DNA of 35,503 nucleotides from an uncultured Campylobacter sp. (lineage in GTDB: Bacteria > Campylobacterota > Campylobacteria > Campylobacterales > Campylobacteraceae), in the NCBI RefSeq assembly GCF_938045405.1, contig NZ_CALIMW010000208.1:1-35503 (forward strand). Direction: 5' to 3'. Both the position numbers and the translations under genes were made by a program. The notes below the pieces were generated by a model. The model saw only the letters and a program-made list of their open reading frames with translations. It made no database searches and had not been told where the DNA came from. Below are positions 1-5,550 of the stretch, piece after piece. The stretch's first letter is position 1, and each line of letters starts with the position of its first letter.

Positions 1-361
1 CAAAAACAGATGGAGAAAAGCCCTCCTGATTATTTTGGTATATGATTATATCGTGTGCAAAATCCCAATATAAATAGCTTTGCTCCAAAAGAGCCTCGTC
101 GCCTCTTAGCTTCAAGCAGCTTACCTCGCCTGTAGTTTCGTTTTTTATTTCCGGGAGATAATCCTTTCTGAGTTTTTGAAAAGAAAAGATATTGTCGTTT
201 ATCTTGTATAAAAACGCCTTATTGTCGCCCATATCCATTAGTTGATGATCTAAAGAAAAACCCTCGGCAAAGAAGTCTTTAAACGCATCGCCGTATAAAC
301 CTACGTTAAATTTCTTTTCTACCTTATAAAAATAAAATTTTATATTTTTGGTTTTATTCAT
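1..361 (-). CDS. RexA-like or accessory gene downstream of repressor (partial)
   Basis: The reading frame is open from an ATG at 361 to the window edge (120 codons; the C-terminus is cut off). It starts 14 bases after the repressor stop in the same direction, so the two are probably one transcript. The protein begins MNKTKNIKFYFYKVEKKF and has a strand-rich middle (AFLYKINDNIFSFQKL near residues 53-68), then YLYWDFAHDIIIYQ near residues 98-111. I recognise no family firmly. Position and the 'LYKI.....F.F.K' pattern recall lambda RexA, which follows cI and takes part in exclusion of other phages; this similarity is weak and remembered, not computed. A DUF6731-type phage protein is another possibility. 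Function is open. Confidence 0.72.
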   Translation of the reverse strand, partial: MNKTKNIKFYFYKVEKKFNVGLYGDAFKDFFAEGFSLDHQLMDMGDNKAFLYKINDNIFSFQKLRKDYLPEIKNETTGEVSCLKLRGDEALLEQSYLYWDFAHDIIIYQNNQEGFSPSVF

Positions 362-375
362 TTCTAGCCTTTTTC

Positions 376-1035
376 TCAAAACCTCTTAGAATTTATAGAG
401 TACGATCCAACTACGCGCCCTATGATTTCGATGTCTAAATTTTCTTGAATTACTATGAGAGCATAATCTTTGTTGTCGCTAATCAACGATAGATATGGGC
501 GCTTTTTAAATCGTTTGATGAATAATTCGCCGTCATATCTGCAAACATAAATAGCACCCTCTATCGCCTCTTGCCCGTCGTGGCAAAATACTATCAGATC
601 GCTTTCGTGTATAGTAGGCTCCATAGAGTTACCAAAACAAGGAATTATCCCTATCGTGGCTTTTGGGCTTACGTTAAACATTATCCTCAAATCTTCCGGG
701 TTAAACGGGAGCAAATCATACTCGCCTAAGTCGCCGTTTTGAGCGCCGAAGCCCGCCGAGACTACGCCGTTTTTAAAAAATGGAACATAAATCGTATTTT
801 CGCTAGTTGATGAAATTTGCTCTACGTTAGGACTCTCTATTTCATTGTTTAGCCAGTATTCGACGGGATAGCCTGAAAATTTAGCAAGCTTTGGCAGATA
901 TTTCTTTGTTTCCTTGCTGCCATTTTGCCATTGACTTATTAGTGATTGCGAAACACCCAGAATGCTAGCTAATTCTACCGTATTTATCCCCCTTGTGGAT
1001 AGAAGCTCATTGATCTTTTGACCGAAGGTTTTCAT
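376..1035 (-). CDS. Phage repressor, HTH plus S24 peptidase (CI-like)
   Basis: A 219-residue LexA/CI-type repressor that should hold the prophage silent and cleave itself during RecA-mediated SOS. Residues 1-55 form an HTH_3/XRE domain (GQKINELL, then ELASILGVSQSLISQWQNG). The C-terminal half is an S24 peptidase: the nucleophile is Ser137 in FGNSMEPT, the general-base lysine is Lys174 in ELFIKRF, and Ala94-Gly95 in GVVSAGFG is the likely self-cleavage bond. An upstream in-frame ATG at 1098 would add 21 residues, but the ATG at 1035 has a strong Shine-Dalgarno (AAGGAGATCATAATG) and starts at the usual point before the HTH. The gene is divergent from the early operon and lies next to operator-like dyads, as expected for an autoregulated repressor. 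Confidence 0.95.
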   Translation of the reverse strand: MKTFGQKINELLSTRGINTVELASILGVSQSLISQWQNGSKETKKYLPKLAKFSGYPVEYWLNNEIESPNVEQISSTSENTIYVPFFKNGVVSAGFGAQNGDLGEYDLLPFNPEDLRIMFNVSPKATIGIIPCFGNSMEPTIHESDLIVFCHDGQEAIEGAIYVCRYDGELFIKRFKKRPYLSLISDNKDYALIVIQENLDIEIIGRVVGSYSINSKRF

Positions 1036-1054
1036 TATGATCTCCTTATAAAAA

Positions 1055-1069
1055 ATTACTTTTTGTAAT
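1055..1069. promoter_or_regulatory. Operator-like dyad O1
   Basis: Perfect inverted repeat ATTAC-TTTTT-GTAAT. It covers the predicted start of the leftward repressor promoter and lies just upstream of the rightward -10, so bound repressor should affect both. The same half-site occurs in O2. Confidence 0.65.
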
Positions 1070-1098
1070 ATTCTATAATTTTTAACTACGAAAATCAA
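1070..1098 (-). promoter_or_regulatory. Repressor maintenance promoter
   Basis: On the minus strand TTGATT (1098-1093), a 17-base spacer and TAGAAT (1075-1070) form a good sigma-70 promoter. The predicted start is near 1063, giving a leader of about 28 bases before the repressor ATG at 1035. It sits between two operator-like dyads: one centred near +1, the other about 43 bp upstream. That geometry matches lambda PRM, where the upstream site activates and the downstream site represses. Confidence 0.65.
1074..1079 (+). promoter_or_regulatory. Possible -10 of rightward early promoter
   Basis: A perfect TATAAT on the plus strand, overlapping the -10 of the repressor promoter on the other strand. 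There is no clear -35, which is common in Campylobacter; the T-rich tract upstream (1060-1064) fits the weaker rule there. Predicted start about 1086, with O2 and O3 downstream of it. A second, weaker candidate is TAATAT at 1132-1137. Confidence 0.4.
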
Positions 1099-1113
1099 AT
1101 TACTTTAAGTAAC
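1099..1113. promoter_or_regulatory. Operator-like dyad O2
   Basis: Inverted repeat ATTAC-TTTAA-GTAAC, same half-site and 5-base spacer as O1. Its centre (1106) is 44 bp from O1. It directly adjoins the -35 of the repressor promoter, a position suited to activation by a bound repressor. Confidence 0.65.
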
Positions 1114-1120
1114 GTTTAAT

Positions 1121-1135
1121 CTAACTAATAGTAAT
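1121..1135. promoter_or_regulatory. Degenerate operator-like dyad O3
   Basis: CTAAC-TAATA-GTAAT: the right half matches O1 exactly, the left half matches 3 of 5 bases. Its centre (1128) is exactly 22 bp from O2, keeping the helical phase of the array. It lies just before the first early gene. Confidence 0.42.
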
Positions 1136-1143
1136 ATAGAGTT

Positions 1144-1362
1144 ATGAAAAAGATTACATATAGAAATAAGCTAAAACAATTTTTACGTAAATTTTATAGC
1201 TCTGACGGAACGATTTGCGTCTATTTGGCAGGAACAAACGACAAAAAGCCCAATGGGGATGTAAGATTTGCTGCTTATAAAGAGCTTAAACACCCATACG
1301 ATAAGTGGGGCACTAATCTCCCGTCATATATCAAAGAACAAGACGAAAAGGCTGCTCAATGA
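1144..1362 (+). CDS. First early gene, unknown protein (Cro position)
   Basis: A 72-residue basic protein, first gene of the rightward early operon and divergent from the repressor. In lambda-like phages this place belongs to cro, but I see no convincing helix-turn-helix; the sequence reads as a small mixed fold (KQFLRKFYSSDGTICVYLAG, then DVRFAAYKEL). The start ATG has only a weak ribosome site (ATAGAG). The stop overlaps the next ATG (ATGA at 1359-1362), indicating translational coupling. Function unknown. Confidence 0.68.
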   Translation: MKKITYRNKLKQFLRKFYSSDGTICVYLAGTNDKKPNGDVRFAAYKELKHPYDKWGTNLPSYIKEQDEKAAQ

Positions 1363-1469
1363 CCGCAGACCTTGCTTTCGCCCTCGGCGTAATCGCGCTT
1401 TGCGTGGGGCTTTGGAGCGCTCGACGTGAAAACCAAACGCGCGATAAAGAAGCTTCGCGAGGAGGTTGA
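1359..1469 (+). CDS. Small single-span membrane protein
   Basis: A 36-codon ORF whose ATG overlaps the preceding stop as ATGA. Residues 3-20 (ADLAFALGVIALCVGLWS) form a clear transmembrane helix, followed by a short charged tail (ARRENQTRDKEASRGG). Such tiny phage early membrane proteins are common but hard to assign. The next ORF starts inside it in another frame, so this could also be the first part of a longer protein made by frameshifting. Coupling and helix quality argue that it is translated. Confidence 0.55.
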   Translation: MTADLAFALGVIALCVGLWSARRENQTRDKEASRGG

Positions 1470-1587
1470 TAAGCTAGGTGGAGGCGCAAGCGCGATCGGT
1501 TTCATTACGGAAGAGTACAAAGATGAGGAAGAGGATATCGATACGCAAATTAGATGCAGAAAGGATAAAAAATGCAAACGACGTTAA
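1426..1587 (+). CDS. Small charged protein, nested start in membrane ORF
   Basis: A 53-codon ORF with a GTG start and a GGAG ribosome site about 8 bases upstream. It begins inside the preceding 36-codon ORF in a different frame. The sequence starts with a basic helical stretch (KTKRAIKKLREEVDKL), then a glycine-rich turn, an acidic stretch (EEYKDEEEDID) and a Cys-containing basic tail. If joined by a frameshift to the membrane ORF it would make one bitopic protein of about 75 residues. Family unknown; coding status is moderately supported by composition and by the tight packing of neighbours. Confidence 0.45.
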   Translation: MKTKRAIKKLREEVDKLGGGASAIGFITEEYKDEEEDIDTQIRCRKDKKCKRR

Positions 1588-1742
1588 ACGCCGATGAGAA
1601 AAAGGCTGAAAACAAGCGCTTTTTAAAATCGCTTAAAAAGATAATGACGGAGCTAGACAAACGCTCAAGCAAAAAAGACCAAGCTAAGATGGTAGAAATG
1701 ATTATTTCTTATTTCGATCTAGATGGATATCTGCATCGTTAA
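1572..1742 (+). CDS. Small unknown early protein
   Basis: A 56-codon ORF whose ATG lies 16 bases inside the end of the preceding ORF, continuing the overlapping chain of early genes. It is Lys-rich and predicted helical (KRFLKSLKKIMTELDKR, then AKMVEMIISYF). The ribosome site is AAAGGATAAAA upstream. Its last 41 bases overlap the convergent ORF at 1702-1887. No family recognised. Confidence 0.48.
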   Translation: MQTTLNADEKKAENKRFLKSLKKIMTELDKRSSKKDQAKMVEMIISYFDLDGYLHR

Positions 1743-1887
1743 GCTTACTCATGGCGTCTTTAATACTTTCAGCGATAGTATTAAACGCCTCCGCTACCAT
1801 TTTAGGAGCATCCTCCGGTCTTGATCGGAGCATTTCTGCTTGTATTGCGAGTTTGGTTAGCTCTAAAACTATCTCTTTGTCTGTCAT
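1702..1887 (-). CDS. Small unknown helical protein, leftward
   Basis: A 61-residue protein with a good ribosome site (AAGGATTTAA before ATG at 1887). The pattern KEIVLELTKLAIQAE... followed by VAEAFNTIAESI resembles small phage proteins of about 60 residues that sit near replication genes; I can give no function. It is the only leftward gene inside the rightward early region and converges on the ORF ending at 1742. The arm of a 10-bp inverted repeat covers its ribosome site, so its translation or transcription may be controlled there. Confidence 0.6.
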   Translation of the reverse strand: MTDKEIVLELTKLAIQAEMLRSRPEDAPKMVAEAFNTIAESIKDAMSKLNDADIHLDRNKK

Positions 1888-1944
1888 TTAAATCCTTTGT
1901 GATGAATTTCTTAGCTTGGCGGCGGAATTCTACGAAGGATTTAA
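1888..1944. repeat. 10-bp perfect inverted repeat with 37-bp centre
   Basis: TTAAATCCTT at 1888-1897 and AAGGATTTAA at 1935-1944. The left arm is the ribosome site of the leftward gene; the right arm lies 29 bases before the replication gene. It may be an operator for the divergent pair or a large hairpin. Confidence 0.55.
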
Positions 1945-1972
1945 CTGAAAGTCAAATTTAAGGAAGCAGGAT

Positions 1973-2977
1973 ATGAGACATTCATTTAACACCGACGTAG
2001 CAGAGCGCTACGGACTTCAAGAGGCGATATTATTGGACTGGATAGCTTTTTGGCTAGTAGAAAACGAGCGCAACGAGCGTAACTTCTACGAGGGCAGATG
2101 CTGGGTTTTTAACTCCGCTAAAGCACTTGCGGAAAAATTCCATTATTTAAGCCCGAACACCATCCAAAAAACGTTAAAAAGGCTAGAGGACGCAGGGATA
2201 ATCATATCGGGGAATTTTAATAAAAATAAGTTTGATCGCACGAAGTGGTATAGCATCGCAGACGAATATCGCTACTTACTTAAAGAGCATAGAAGCGACG
2301 CTGAAAATTTAAAAGAGGATGCTAAGCAAAATCCACAAAGCGAGGACGCGAGTGGAGTAAGCCAAAGCGCGAGTGGATTCAGCCAATCGGCGAGTCCATT
2401 CAGCCAATCGGCGAATGTATATAAATTAACAAACACACCTACAGAAGAAAATTCAAAAGAATTTCAAACGGATAGCTCGCTATCGCTCGCTAATGCGCGC
2501 ACGCGAGAAGCGAATGCGCAGAGTGAGATTTCGCAAAAGCGCACGGACGATTTTTCGCAGAGTAATAATTTCTCGCCTCCCGTCCGAGAACCCGCTAAAA
2601 AATTTCAAAAACCTACGATCGAGCAAATAAGGGCGTATTGCAAGGAAGCGGGCAAAAATATCGACCCCGAGGCATTTTTCGACTTCTACGAAGCCAAAGG
2701 CTGGGTAGTAGGGCGAGCTCCGATGAAAGACTGGAAAGCTGCAGTGAGGAACTGGGCGAAAAACGAAAGCCAGTTTCTGCGGCGCAAGGTTGGTTCTGAC
2801 GGGCAAGATGACGAATATGCCGATGTGCCGATGTTTGCAAGCGACAACCCAATCCTAAAAAACAACTTCCTAAGCCGCGATATGAGCGTGATCTACGATA
2901 AAGCTACGCAAATCGCCATAGAGGACGAGAGGCTGCGGAGTAGCCCAGCACAAATCGAGATGAAGGATCGCAGATGA
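1973..2977 (+). CDS. Phage replication initiator protein, winged-helix
   Basis: A 334-residue protein in the position of lambda O-type initiators. Residues 1-100 look like the winged-helix DNA-binding domain of phage replication proteins (AILLDWIAFWL, then NTIQKTLKRLEDAGIIISG and the wing FDRTKWYSI). A disordered Ser/Gln-rich linker follows (about 105-205) and a conserved C-terminal module at about 211-265 (TIEQIRAYCKEAGKNIDPEAF, then DWKAAVRNWAKNE), which in related proteins ends the initiator and recruits the helicase or its loader. The start has the site AAGGAAGCAGGAT. Three in-frame 7-residue repeats (SQSA-containing) in the linker come from 21-bp DNA iterons, so the origin may lie inside the gene. 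It overlaps the next gene by ATGA. Confidence 0.8.
   Translation: MRHSFNTDVAERYGLQEAILLDWIAFWLVENERNERNFYEGRCWVFNSAKALAEKFHYLSPNTIQKTLKRLEDAGIIISGNFNKNKFDRTKWYSIADEYRYLLKEHRSDAENLKEDAKQNPQSEDASGVSQSASGFSQSASPFSQSANVYKLTNTPTEENSKEFQTDSSLSLANARTREANAQSEISQKRTDDFSQSNNFSPPVREPAKKFQKPTIEQIRAYCKEAGKNIDPEAFFDFYEAKGWVVGRAPMKDWKAAVRNWAKNESQFLRRKVGSDGQDDEYADVPMFASDNPILKNNFLSRDMSVIYDKATQIAIEDERLRSSPAQIEMKDRR
2348..2417 (+). repeat. 21-bp iterons within initiator gene, candidate origin
   Basis: Three tandem 21-bp units at 2348-2368, 2369-2389 and 2390-2410 (core GCGAGTGGATTCAGCCAATCG) plus a partial fourth, GCGAATG, to 2417. The second and third differ at two bases. A strongly AT-rich stretch follows (TATATAAATTAACAAAC at 2418 on). 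Iterons next to an AT-rich zone inside an initiator gene are the layout of lambdoid origins. Confidence 0.62.
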
Positions 2978-3579
2978 GCTACAAAGAGAAATTTATAAAC
3001 GAGATTTTGTTTCAAGGCAGAGCTACGCCGATGCAGGTGAAATTTCTAGCCGAGGGCGCGCTGAAAAACATCGCGGATAAAGACCTCGGAGAGTTTGCAA
3101 ATTTCGCTTTCAGTCTCAAGACGAGATACGACAACGCCATCCAAACGATCATCAATGCCGCCAACGAATATCAGCGAGAAACTACGATGCGCTTGCTGAA
3201 GCGAGGAGGTGCGTTTTCGGATATTGCGTCGCTTAAAAATTTCCTAGTGCAATACTTCAAGCGCAAATTGGTAGCGTGCGGCGTGTATCCGTTTACCTGC
3301 ACGAGCATATCGATGAACGAATTTGGGGAATTTATCAACGACAACACCAAAAAGGCAATATCTGCAGCAGACGAGATAGATTTTCTTACTGCACTTCTAA
3401 AAGAGCAATACGCTATCGGCGAGTATAGAGGCGAGCTTTTAGCGCGAAACATCGAAAATTTTCAGCGCGCCAAGGAGGGGCGGCTTAAAGAGGCGCCGAA
3501 GCTCGAAAACAAACAAACGCCCGCAAACTCCGAGGGCTTTAGGAAGCTGCTTGAAAAGGCAAGGGTGAGGTCAGTATGA
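2974..3579 (+). CDS. Unknown protein in replication module
   Basis: A 201-residue protein that starts by ATGA overlap with the initiator gene and ends with an ATGA overlap into the HNH gene, so it belongs to the replication operon. It is largely helical (MQVKFLAEGALKNIADKDLG, KNFLVQYFKRKLVACG) with a charged, probably disordered tail from residue 150 on. There is no Walker motif, so it is not a DnaC-type ATPase loader. A role as an accessory replication or loader factor is suggested only by position. Confidence 0.78.
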   Translation: MSYKEKFINEILFQGRATPMQVKFLAEGALKNIADKDLGEFANFAFSLKTRYDNAIQTIINAANEYQRETTMRLLKRGGAFSDIASLKNFLVQYFKRKLVACGVYPFTCTSISMNEFGEFINDNTKKAISAADEIDFLTALLKEQYAIGEYRGELLARNIENFQRAKEGRLKEAPKLENKQTPANSEGFRKLLEKARVRSV

Positions 3580-3839
3580 GACTATCCAAAGCGAAGTTTG
3601 AAGCTTTTAAAAATTTCCTAGCCTACGAACACCCTATGTGTCAAATTTGCGCCAAAGCTCCGAGCGTTGAGCCGCATCACGTGAAATTCGGACGCTACGG
3701 AGCGGACAAGGACGATAGAAAGCTGATCGCGGTATGTAGAGCCTGCCATCAGTGGTGCCACGCGCACAAGCACGAAAGCATAAAAAAATACGAGAGGCTG
3801 GCGGATGAGAATTGGGCGAGATTTAACAATGCCGTTTAA
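3576..3839 (+). CDS. Small HNH-type zinc protein
   Basis: An 87-residue protein with paired metal-binding cysteines and histidines in HNH order: Cys22-x2-Cys25, His34-His35 (the PHHV strand), Cys54-x2-Cys57-His58, then Cys61-His62 and His64. HNH nucleases use the His-His region for catalysis and four Cys to fold around zinc. Small proteins like this are frequent in phage nin-type regions and beside terminases. Here it closes the replication operon and overlaps its upstream neighbour by ATGA. Nicking or recombination roles are possible; a structural zinc-finger role cannot be excluded. Confidence 0.72.
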   Translation: MRLSKAKFEAFKNFLAYEHPMCQICAKAPSVEPHHVKFGRYGADKDDRKLIAVCRACHQWCHAHKHESIKKYERLADENWARFNNAV

Positions 3840-4086
3840 ACGCACGCAAACGGCTCAAATTTTAACGAACGACACTCGGGTAATTCCAAGACTAACCCCA
3901 AGGGTTAAAATGCGTTATAGGCTCTGCAAATGAGTTTTAAGGTATAAAACACAAAATCCCATCTAAAACAATCATCCGCTAAATCCATCTTTTCTTGTTA
4001 TTCTAAAAAGAGAATTTTTAAACGTAAAATTTATTTTTAGTGCCCTAAAATAGGCGTCCGAGTTTAAAATTTAGATAAAATTTTGG

Positions 4087-4099
4087 GGTATGATATACC
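4087..4099 (+). promoter_or_regulatory. Candidate promoter -10 embedded in dyad
   Basis: The dyad GGTAT-GAT-ATACC contains TATGAT (4089-4094), a fair Campylobacter -10 on the plus strand preceded by TTTTGG. A regulator bound to the dyad would cover the -10. No clear -35. Confidence 0.35.
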
Positions 4100-4135
4100 A
4101 ATTTTTGCGCTTGCGTTTTGGGGGTGGGGAGGGTC

Positions 4136-4225
4136 TTTTGCACCTTGAAGTCTTAGCTCGCCAAGCCCTAGCATAGGGGCTTTAGTAGAGCTTTAGCCAT
4201 TTTTTTTGCACCTAAATTTTAGCTC
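4136..4225 (+). repeat. Imperfect direct repeats, TTTTGCACC...TTAGCTC
   Basis: Copy A (4136-4159) and copy B (4204-4225) share TTTTGCACCT at the start and TAGCTC at the end, with a two-base length difference between; they begin 68 bp apart. TTGCACC recurs alone at 4456-4462, and TTTTGCAC occurs at the other late-operon start (27722-27729). Confidence 0.5.
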
Positions 4226-4242
4226 TTAAGCGTTTATGCGTT

Positions 4243-4261
4243 TTGTCTCATTTTGACACAA
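4243..4261. promoter_or_regulatory. Inverted TTGTGTCA-type boxes
   Basis: TTGTCTCA (4243-4250) and TGACACAA (4254-4261) face each other. TTGACA at 4253-4258 would also be a perfect -35, but no good -10 follows at 16-18 bases. The same octamer occurs twice before the leftward late operon (27700-27718). Confidence 0.35.
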
Positions 4262-4531
4262 GGTAGTAAGCAAAGCACGATAAAAAGGGGGTTAGAGCCT
4301 TAATAAAGAGGAAACAACAACGAGTTGTGACATTTTAAGTTTCGAGCATTTTTTTGCCTTCTCAACCCTTCTCAAACCTCGCTAGAATGGTAGTTTAAAC
4401 GACTTTAAGAAATCCTAAACTGCTATTCATATATGCCTTTTCTCTTACACCCCTCTTGCACCCATTCGTAATCAAACCCTAAGCCTCAAGAAGTTAAAAT
4501 ATCTCTAGGATTTTAAAACAAAGGCTAAGAA

Positions 4532-4753
4532 ATGCAAACCCTAACCATACAGGCTAACGCCGATTTCATAGAAAAAGCCAAAGCGATATTAATCACGCTG
4601 GCTAAGCTTGACGGCGCTAAATTAAACCTAAGCGACGAAGTAAAATATCAGTCGCGTTTTAGCGAATATGAAGCGGACGCAGAGGCTATCAGGTGCGGCG
4701 AGCTTGAAACCTATCCGTTTGACGGAATACGCGACGAAGTAGCGAAATGGTAA
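4532..4753 (+). CDS. Antitoxin of RelB/RelE-type pair
   Basis: A 73-residue protein directly upstream of, and overlapping by 7 bases, a RelE/ParE-like toxin. It begins with a beta strand and helix (MQTLTIQANADFIEKAKAIL), a pattern seen in small epsilonproteobacterial antitoxins, and ends with an acidic tail that would wrap the toxin. Ribosome site AAAGGCTAAGAA. Antitoxins of this kind usually repress their own promoter, probably in the AT-rich stretch just upstream. Assignment rests on the partner and gene order more than on its own sequence. Confidence 0.72.
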   Translation: MQTLTIQANADFIEKAKAILITLAKLDGAKLNLSDEVKYQSRFSEYEADAEAIRCGELETYPFDGIRDEVAKW

Positions 4754-5013
4754 TCAAGCGCACAGCAAGATTTAATCGCGAGTTAAAAGCGGTATTCGAC
4801 TTCATCGCAAAAGATAGCCCAAATAAAGCGCGGGATTTTGTTAGTAAGCTACTAGACGCGGCGGAGCTATTAGGTGATAACCCTAAACTAGGACGAGAGA
4901 TTGCGAACGATAAAAGAGAACTCATCGCTAGGGGTTACATAATGCCATATCTGATTGACGGCGACAGCGTTAAACTGCTAGGCATCTACAAAGCCAATAA
5001 ATGGCAAGAATAA
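4747..5013 (+). CDS. RelE/ParE superfamily toxin
   Basis: An 88-residue basic protein with the ParE/RelE fold signature: strand one with Arg/Lys (VIKRTARFNRELKAVFDFIA), a long helical pair (PNKARDFVSKLLDAAELLGDNP, spread over residues 25-46), then REIANDKRELIARGYIMPYLIDGDSVKLLGIYKANKW, split here only by description: the RELIARGYIMPYLI strand and the GIYKANKW end are typical of this family. RelE members cut mRNA on the ribosome; ParE members poison gyrase, and sequence alone does not decide. The pair sits between replication and packaging modules, so it may stabilise the prophage or act against rival phages. Confidence 0.85.
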   Translation: MVIKRTARFNRELKAVFDFIAKDSPNKARDFVSKLLDAAELLGDNPKLGREIANDKRELIARGYIMPYLIDGDSVKLLGIYKANKWQE

Positions 5014-5090
5014 AGCGGAGGAAGGAGCTTTAATTTCAGCTAAAATTTGGCTAACATAGGATAAAATTTCCATGTTTTAAAAGTCCTTTG

Positions 5091-5120
5091 AGGGCGGTTT
5101 CGCTTGATACTAGCCGCCCT
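5091..5120. terminator. Hairpin after toxin gene, possible terminator
   Basis: AGGGCGG (5091-5097) and CCGCCCT (5114-5120) form a perfect 7-bp GC-rich stem with a 16-base loop, 78 bases after the toxin stop. The T-tract afterwards is poor (TAAATCCTTTT), so termination would be weak. Confidence 0.35.
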
Positions 5121-5146
5121 TAAATCCTTTTGAAATATTTAGCTTT

Positions 5147-5345
5147 TTATTCGAGGCGCGCCCCAAAAGCTATTGCATTTTGCAACAGATATAAATGCAC
5201 TTGCTCTTTCAGCTCTACACCCACAGCCTTTAGCCACCGGACGGCTTTAGCTCTTTGGGTGTCGTCTTTAAATAAACTCTTTTGGTCTTTCTTACCTTCG
5301 TCGCGCCACTCTTAGATGCTTCGGTTTAACTTCGCTTTTTCTCAT
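5147..5345 (-). pseudogene. Frameshifted small phage ORF, opposite strand
   Basis: On the minus strand an ATG at 5345 opens MRKSEVKPKHL, then shifts. Dropping one A near 5312 gives a fluent continuation of about 65 residues: EWRDEGKKDQKSLFKDD, then RAKAVRWLKAVGVELKEQ and VHLYLLQNAIAFGARLE, ending at TAA 5149-5147. The span is 199 bases (3n+1), matching a single-base shift. No ribosome site is strong and the gene opposes its neighbours, so a relic of a small phage gene is more likely than programmed frameshifting. A sequencing error is also possible. No function assigned. Confidence 0.5.
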
Positions 5346-5494
5346 TGCTTAGTTTTTAGATTATTTTTGCAAAGATTGTGCGAATTACGGCGCTTGTATT
5401 TACGGAATGTCGCTTGCGATTTTTCTGCGTTTTCTACTAACCCACTCTTAAAATTTTTCGGCTAAACTGCGCGCAATCGTAAAAGGAGGCTTTC

Positions 5495-5548
5495 TTGGCT
5501 ACATATATCTGCGCGTTTTTTAGCTATCTTTATCAGGTTGCAAAGTAG
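5495..5548 (+). CDS. Possible 17-residue leader peptide
   Basis: TTG start with a very strong Shine-Dalgarno (AAAAGGAGG at 5481-5489), 17 codons and a TAG ending two bases before the ATG of the DUF1064 gene, which has no ribosome site of its own. Translation of this short frame could couple to the next gene. It is too short to judge by composition. Confidence 0.3.
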   Translation: MATYICAFFSYLYQVAK

Positions 5549-5550
5549 CG

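Larger units (their letters stand above)
3840..4531. other. Repeat-rich intergenic region before late genes
   Basis: About 690 bases with no credible ORF. It holds a small dyad on a -10-like sequence (4087-4099), a G-rich run at about 4118-4133 (runs of five, four and three G), two imperfect direct repeats starting TTTTGCACC (4136 and 4204) with a third short copy (4456), a hairpin near 4162-4183, an inverted pair of TTGTGTCA-like boxes (4243-4261) and the dyad ACAAC-GA-GTTGT (4317-4328). Lying between replication and packaging genes, it is the best candidate for late promoters and for a cos or pac site. No tRNA-like fold was found by eye. Confidence 0.6.

Noticed and set aside
1036..1098. 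Upstream 21-residue extension of the repressor
   Set aside because: The region is the promoter and operator, and the ATG at 1035 has a much better ribosome site and matches the HTH start of the family.
2480..2852. Minus-strand ORFs over the replication gene
   Set aside because: Shadow frames of a well-supported gene; composition and no ribosome sites argue against them.
4118..4133. G-quadruplex in the intergenic region
   Set aside because: Only three close G runs (five, four, three); the fourth run is about 30 bases away, so a stable quadruplex is doubtful.
5130..5315. 61-codon plus-strand ORF after the toxin gene
   Set aside because: Composition is unlike a protein, there is no ribosome site, and the opposite strand holds a fluent frameshifted reading.
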